Positions 19,456 through 24,201 of a stretch of DNA of 24,201 nt are shown in pieces. The stretch spans positions 1-24,201 of the forward strand of contig QXVZ01018326.1 of assembly GCA_008931825.1 (NCBI GenBank). The letters are read 5' to 3'. Position 1 is the first letter of the stretch. Each line of letters begins with the position of its first letter. Made by a program: the position numbers and the translations under genes. Below the pieces are notes generated by a model that saw only the letters and a program-made list of their open reading frames with translations, was not told where the DNA came from and searched no databases. Origin of the DNA: Phallusia fumigata (taxonomy: Eukaryota > Chordata > Ascidiacea > Phlebobranchia > Ascidiidae).

Positions 19456-20790
19456 AAACTATCTGGTGTCGCTTCAACTGTTTAACTTCACCATCAAACA
19501 TGATCGCACCCTTTACTTTTTGTCTTTGCGACACACAAAGCAAAACCGTTTTACTTCATACGCGAAAATATTGTACGCCCAACATTAAGTTACCATTGTG
19601 CACCAATCACATTTTATGTTTAACAGAAATGTTTTTTTAGGTTAACAAGAAAACGATACTTGTTTGTAAACATTAAACCCTCTAGTGATGAATTTCGAAC
19701 CTCGATAAAACAACGGACTTATTTGAGATAAAGAGTGAAGGAGTTTATGTGATAGGGTCTGGGGTTTGTAATGAAGAAAAATCAAATAAGTTATTAAAAT
19801 GGTAATAGACCTATATATTCTGGATCCTATTCATTGGTTAGGATAATTGTCGGAGCCAAACATTTTACGGCTAGTGGTAGTGCAGTCCTTCCAAATCATC
19901 AAAACTCCTTGATACGGTTTGCTAATGCGATTTTTATCGCAACTATTACCCCAGGATAGGCGGGTCAAACCATGGAAAACAGCAAATAATATTTGGATTT
20001 TGTTCCTCTCCACAACTCGCTAAATATATTAAAACACAAAGGTTTAACTTTTGATGTTTTCCGGGTTTTTCGTGTGGAGAAACGCGGCTTATAGGTCTTC
20101 AATCCCCATACACAAAGTTATATGATGTTACTGAAGACTTAATTTTGCGTTTCACAATTTGTGCACTGATTGTTGAATGTCAAAGTAAAAGTCAAAGGTA
20201 TACCGAAATACTCGACTTAACTTGACTCCCACACGATTTGCTGAGGAAATTTAGCAATACATTTAGAAAACAGTGCAATGACTCCAGTAGCGTAGACGGG
20301 CGGTAAAAGGTCACTTACCAAACCAGGCCAACGGAAACGGGTCATTGCATCTAAAGACAGTTTTTTCGGTGTTGGCAATGTCACGATGTGGTTTACACTA
20401 ATACCACGACACTTTTCCTTTACGTAGGCGCTGAAAAAACTGGAGCATGGCTGTCAAACTGCTAAAATATAGTCAAGTATTTCAAGCAGATTTTGTGGCG
20501 TGAAGGAAAAAGATACAGTTTCCTTAATCTACATCACCACGTTTGCAGAGTGGTAGGACTAAGAATGGATTGCCAGAAACCAAACAGTTATATTACTTTT
20601 ATCACTTTTGCCTTCCTACCTCTAGCGAAAATAAAATAAAGTGGTTGAATTCGAAAAACCCCAAAACCGTTGTGAATTCCACAGCTCTAACACGCCCCCA
20701 GTGGCAAAAAACGGAGCTGCGAAATAAATCCACCAGGTGAAGCTATAACCTGTAAAATTAAATTTGCAATAATTCGGAAGGCGTTTTGTC
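19456..20790. other. Intergenic sequence, nothing recognised
   Basis: AT-rich unique-looking sequence. Open frames are all shorter than 70 codons and none has splice context or recognisable similarity. Confidence 0.4.
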
Positions 20791-20794
20791 AGCA

Positions 20795-20870
20795 CTTGCC
20801 CGAATGGTATAGCTGATCGGAATAAGTGCCCGAAGGGGCGCAGGTTCGAACCCCGAGAAAATAAAATTTA
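20795..20870 (+). repeat. tRNA-derived SINE fragment
   Basis: A-box TAGCTGATCGG (20810-20820) and a strong B-box GGTTCGAACCC (20843-20853), 33 nt apart, are followed by an A-rich AAAATAAAAT tail. The T stem does not pair properly, so it is not a functional tRNA gene. Sequence differs from the SINE heads near 6.6 and 13.6 kb, suggesting a second family. Confidence 0.55.
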
Positions 20871-22241
20871 ATGAGCGTAGGTCGCTCAACACTAAAGTAC
20901 CCTTCGCGGTTTAGGTTTGCAAGCAAAGTCTTAACGAGGACTAAAAACTTTTTCCAACATCTTTAATACTTGTCAATACACGCACCAGACGAGCTTTTGT
21001 CCTAGCTCACATGCAAAATAGTGTACACTAGATGGCGCGCAGCTGCTGCCTTAGAACTTTGCATTGAGTTGCGTCTCAGTATCTTCATTTCTCGTTGCAA
21101 CACGCGCTTGTTGCGCACCTCGAGGTAGGTAATTTTAAAGACTGTTCACTCTTTATAGTTCTGTGTGTGGTTGTCGTGTGGGTTCTAAATACAAAGCTAC
21201 TAAGTCGGCCAGGCCGGGCGGAAAACATGGGCGCCGGCACGTAGGGGCAGTAGGTGGCACTTGCTGCCTCCTTGAATTCCGAAAATGTACCTTAATAATT
21301 TTATCTGTTCTATTAAAAATCCTCTGAATTAAAAAGTATGCGTGTGTTAAGATTTGGCGCCAATGTCTGTGGGGTCAAAGACATCAATCAACGGTTTTTA
21401 AACAGAGTCATAACTCATATGGACTGATGCGTTTTTGTTACCACATTGATTAAGCAGAAGTTGCCAGGCATGATAAACGTAGGATCTAATAACACAGCAT
21501 ACTGTTTCAATGTGTACACGGTAAACAGTTATACATTTAAATAGTAAACATTTGTTTCCCAATGCCCGTTCAGAAAGCTTAATGTCAACCACAGGACTTG
21601 CATGTTTTAATTGATGATAAGCCATCGGTTGAATGAGATTCCTGTTAATTTGCAGCGAACATCCTTTATTTACCCTGGTAACGGAACGACACGTCCGTCA
21701 TGTGCTGGTTCGCGGTGTGTATGAAACAGAAAACATCAACAGTGTAACGATCGTCAGCCCAATACGACGACAGTAAAAGGACATTGAATAAATTGTGCAG
21801 TAGATAGAGTTAGTTGTTCATGTAGCTAACAGTAAATTGGAGGCAAAAGGCGACGGCCATTACACAGATTACAAATAGTCAAGTTAAGATTGTACGACTG
21901 CAGATGATCTTCATTACAGCGTGGGTTTTATGATATAAAGCACTGTGGCTGAATGTAAGTAAGAGTATAAAGTCATGTAGATTGAAATATCCTGTTGAAT
22001 ACAGGATGAACCAAAAATAGATGGACAGTGCTTAGCATGCAATGTGTTTAGCATAATAGAACATTAATTGGTATGCCACGGCGCAGTTATAACATTGGCT
22101 GTTTGAACGAGGCAGTGCACACACATTGCTAATTTACATTCAAGTATGTGCAAATTAGTACAATGCAGTTGAGTCAATGTGCATGGAGGCTGTGTTATAA
22201 TGGCTGCTGGGTCTTAACTTCATAAGCAGACTTTACATTTA
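20871..22241. other. Intergenic sequence, no gene recognised
   Basis: A locally GC-rich patch (about 21200-21265: GGGCGCCGGCACG followed by GGGGCAGTAGGTGGCACTTG) resembles the end of a DNA transposon, but no partner end was found. The rest is AT-rich with short open frames only. Confidence 0.3.
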
Positions 22242-22358
22242 AAAAACACCACCATGTTTAACATGTTTATTTTGGTATTTAAAGTTTGGGGATGACATGG
22301 AACAACATTAAAAAAGCCGGTTGCGTTCTTATGTGGTATGACCTAAGCACAACGTGCA
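22242..22358. repeat. 117-bp exact direct duplication at N22359, first copy
   Basis: Appears identical by eye to 22360-22476 (starts AAAAACACCACCATG, ends CACAACGTGCA). The intervening N marks an unmerged contig overlap. Confidence 0.85.
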
Positions 22359-22359
22359 N

Positions 22360-22476
22360 AAAAACACCACCATGTTTAACATGTTTATTTTGGTATTTAA
22401 AGTTTGGGGATGACATGGAACAACATTAAAAAAGCCGGTTGCGTTCTTATGTGGTATGACCTAAGCACAACGTGCA
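22360..22476. repeat. 117-bp exact direct duplication at N22359, second copy
   Basis: Second copy of 22242-22358, starting immediately after the N. True locus length is probably 118 bp shorter than shown. Confidence 0.85.
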
Positions 22477-24201
22477 ATTAACTGAATTCACAATTTGTTG
22501 TTTTGGGCGAAAGTTTGAATGCAGACGGGCCATACATCGCTTTGGGAAATTCGCAGATGAGTTTCCTGCGTGTGTTTGAACAATTAACTGTATGCAGCTT
22601 CAAAGTGAGTAACCGTTTTTTTCTTTTGTGAAATTCTAATATGCTGGGGCCCTCTGGAAACCAAACGACTGCTGGATGCGGACGTAGTTAGTTCATATCA
22701 TATTTCACTTGACAACAATAGCCCACATACGGAGTAGCAGAAACACATCGTATCATAAAAACTTTGTATCTTACCTTTGTAGTCGGGTGAATTCCTAAAC
22801 TCCACCTTTTTTGAGAAGAATGACCAACGGCGGCATTTTTGCAGGTGTTCTGTGGAAGTAAAACATTGTATAAAAGCAACATTTTGAACAAGCGAGTAAC
22901 AGGTGTCAAATTAGCAAGGAAGAGAACTTTTTCTTCAGGTAATTGTCGCAATGCGTCATGAGTATAAATTAAATCAACATGTTATTTCCTGTTAAACTGG
23001 CGAGCAATCTTTGCCTCATCAACTTTGTAGCAGTAAAAAAACGAGCGCTCAACACGTGGTTTCCAACAGGGGGGGGGATTCCTCCCCAGAAAGACATTTA
23101 ATGAGTTAAGAGGAGGAATTCCCCTTGATAAAGTTGTTTATGATGCGTGTAGTATTTCCAAACATTTTAATGTTACTTTATATCACTCTTTGTCTAGTAG
23201 GAGAGGAATGTAAAGGTCAAAATTAGAAAAGAGGGTACATCAAAGAGGTTGGAGCCACTGGATTAACCCTTGGTTAAAACAGAATGCAGTCACTTGTATG
23301 TTGTTAGGAATATATATTTTAATCGTTTGGCATATACAAAGCACTGAAGTACAATACCCGGGGTAAAATGCGACGTTTAAAAGCCGAAAACCATTGAACG
23401 CTAACAAACAATGAATCCTGGTTTCCGATAGACAAAGCGTGCTGGTTCTTTTCGCAGAAGGGCCTTCTAAACCAACAACATACAATTGTTTGTTCATTTT
23501 AAGCGGCACAAAAAGGTACAATGCCCGCAGTGCGACTGTTCAAACTAGACGGGTACGCATCTCTTATTTCGTGGCGCTCAGATCATGGTACCGGATTGTC
23601 TTTGCCGCCCTTGTTAGAGCACTGTGTCAACAGTCGGACGCTGTAATTGAAACTGTGGCGTTTCACGAGACAAATTTATAGACTTTGATAGGATTGGAAA
23701 ACAAACCCGCCCGGAAAACAAAAGAGGGACCAAGTTAAATAAAAAAACGGCGCCATTTACATCAAAGTAAATGTCCAAACTGGAACCAGTTAAATTTCTC
23801 AAACGTGACCTCGTGAAAAATTCGCACCAAGTTTTGGTAAAGTGCAAAAATGAGCGAGTTTGAAACAAAGTGTCAGTGTTATGTGGCAATATTGTGAAGT
23901 TGAGTACAGAAGATAATCTCAGTTATCGGTTATTTGGACTCGTTAAAAACACAGTTACTACCAAGAGAGCTGAAGCAAAGAGCAAAAAAAACTGTTGGCT
24001 ACTACATGTCTCATCGAAGATGTTACTGAACACAAAAATCTTCTGAAAGCTATTTTCCGAAACCCCCAAAGCCCGAACAGTTTTGAGCAACATTGTTCGT
24101 CGTTTCAAACTGAAATGTATTTTGGCCGTTCTTGTATGCAGCGAGCAGCTTTAAACTTTGTGTTGAATATCCAGCAGACAGCCTCCCCTCCCCCGCCCGT
24201 G
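22477..24201. other. Intergenic sequence, no gene recognised
   Basis: Open frames up to 93 codons on both strands have no splice context or recognisable family. A probable hAT-like element lies at 23053-23260. The window ends in a C-rich run. Confidence 0.35.
23053..23260. mobile_element. Probable hAT-like MITE, about 210 bp
   Basis: Left end CACGTGGTTTCCAACAGG and the right end read in reverse, CAGTGGCTCCAACCTCTT, form imperfect inverted repeats of the CAGTGGTTCCCAAC type. Internally GGGGGGATTCCTCCCC and GAGGAGGAATTCCCC can pair. No coding capacity and no clear target duplication. Confidence 0.4.

Noticed and set aside
1..24201. Prokaryotic features (operons, CRISPR arrays, phage or IS elements)
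   Set aside because: Introns with GT-AG borders, animal gene families, SINEs and poly(A) signals make this a eukaryotic nuclear sequence; no spaced direct-repeat array is seen.

Overview
The window is eukaryotic nuclear DNA from an animal, most probably an ascidian tunicate (Ciona-like). This is inferred from AT-rich sequence, compact multi-exon genes with GT-AG introns, tRNA-derived SINEs, small hAT-like elements, and a marked difference between near-duplicate segments that look like two alleles of one locus. The species cannot be fixed from sequence alone. It is a draft assembly with six single-N gaps (4871, 5620, 8524, 13124, 16948, 22359). At four of them the sequence before the N is repeated after it, so contig ends were joined without merging their overlap, and the window is inflated by about 2.5 kb.

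Layout: (i) 64-213, + strand: the last exon of an otherwise unseen upstream gene, with an AATAAA at 308-313. (ii) 411-6224, - strand: a GMC-family FAD oxidoreductase in at least 12 exons, of which 11 can be read. The exon with the dinucleotide-binding GxGxxG motif is absent and probably lies in the gap at 5620. (iii) 6511-10299: two allelic versions of one stretch placed in tandem around N8524. Each carries SINE pieces plus the 3' end of the next gene. (iv) 9829-14609, - strand: a two-exon adhesion GPCR of 661 residues (signal peptide exon at 14486-14609; one large exon for Thr-rich stalk, GAIN/GPS and 7TM at 9829-11690). The apparent GPCR fragment at 8053-8523 is the other allele of its 3' end and not a separate gene. 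(v) 14610-24201: no confidently recognisable gene. It holds a cluster of CRE-like sites, SINE and hAT-like fragments, two exact duplications at gaps, an old diverged repeat pair (about 17.25 and 19.36 kb), and a block of coding-like but unrecognised reading frames near 17.4-18.3 kb.

The two solid genes lie head to tail on the minus strand (GPCR upstream, oxidoreductase downstream) and face the + strand terminal exon at the left edge. They show no sign of acting in a common pathway: one is a predicted secretory-pathway flavoenzyme, the other a cell-surface receptor. No new multi-gene system is supported. The most useful observations are the corrected gene models, the allelic redundancy, a GT/GC splice-donor difference between alleles, and an atypical GPS sequence in the receptor.
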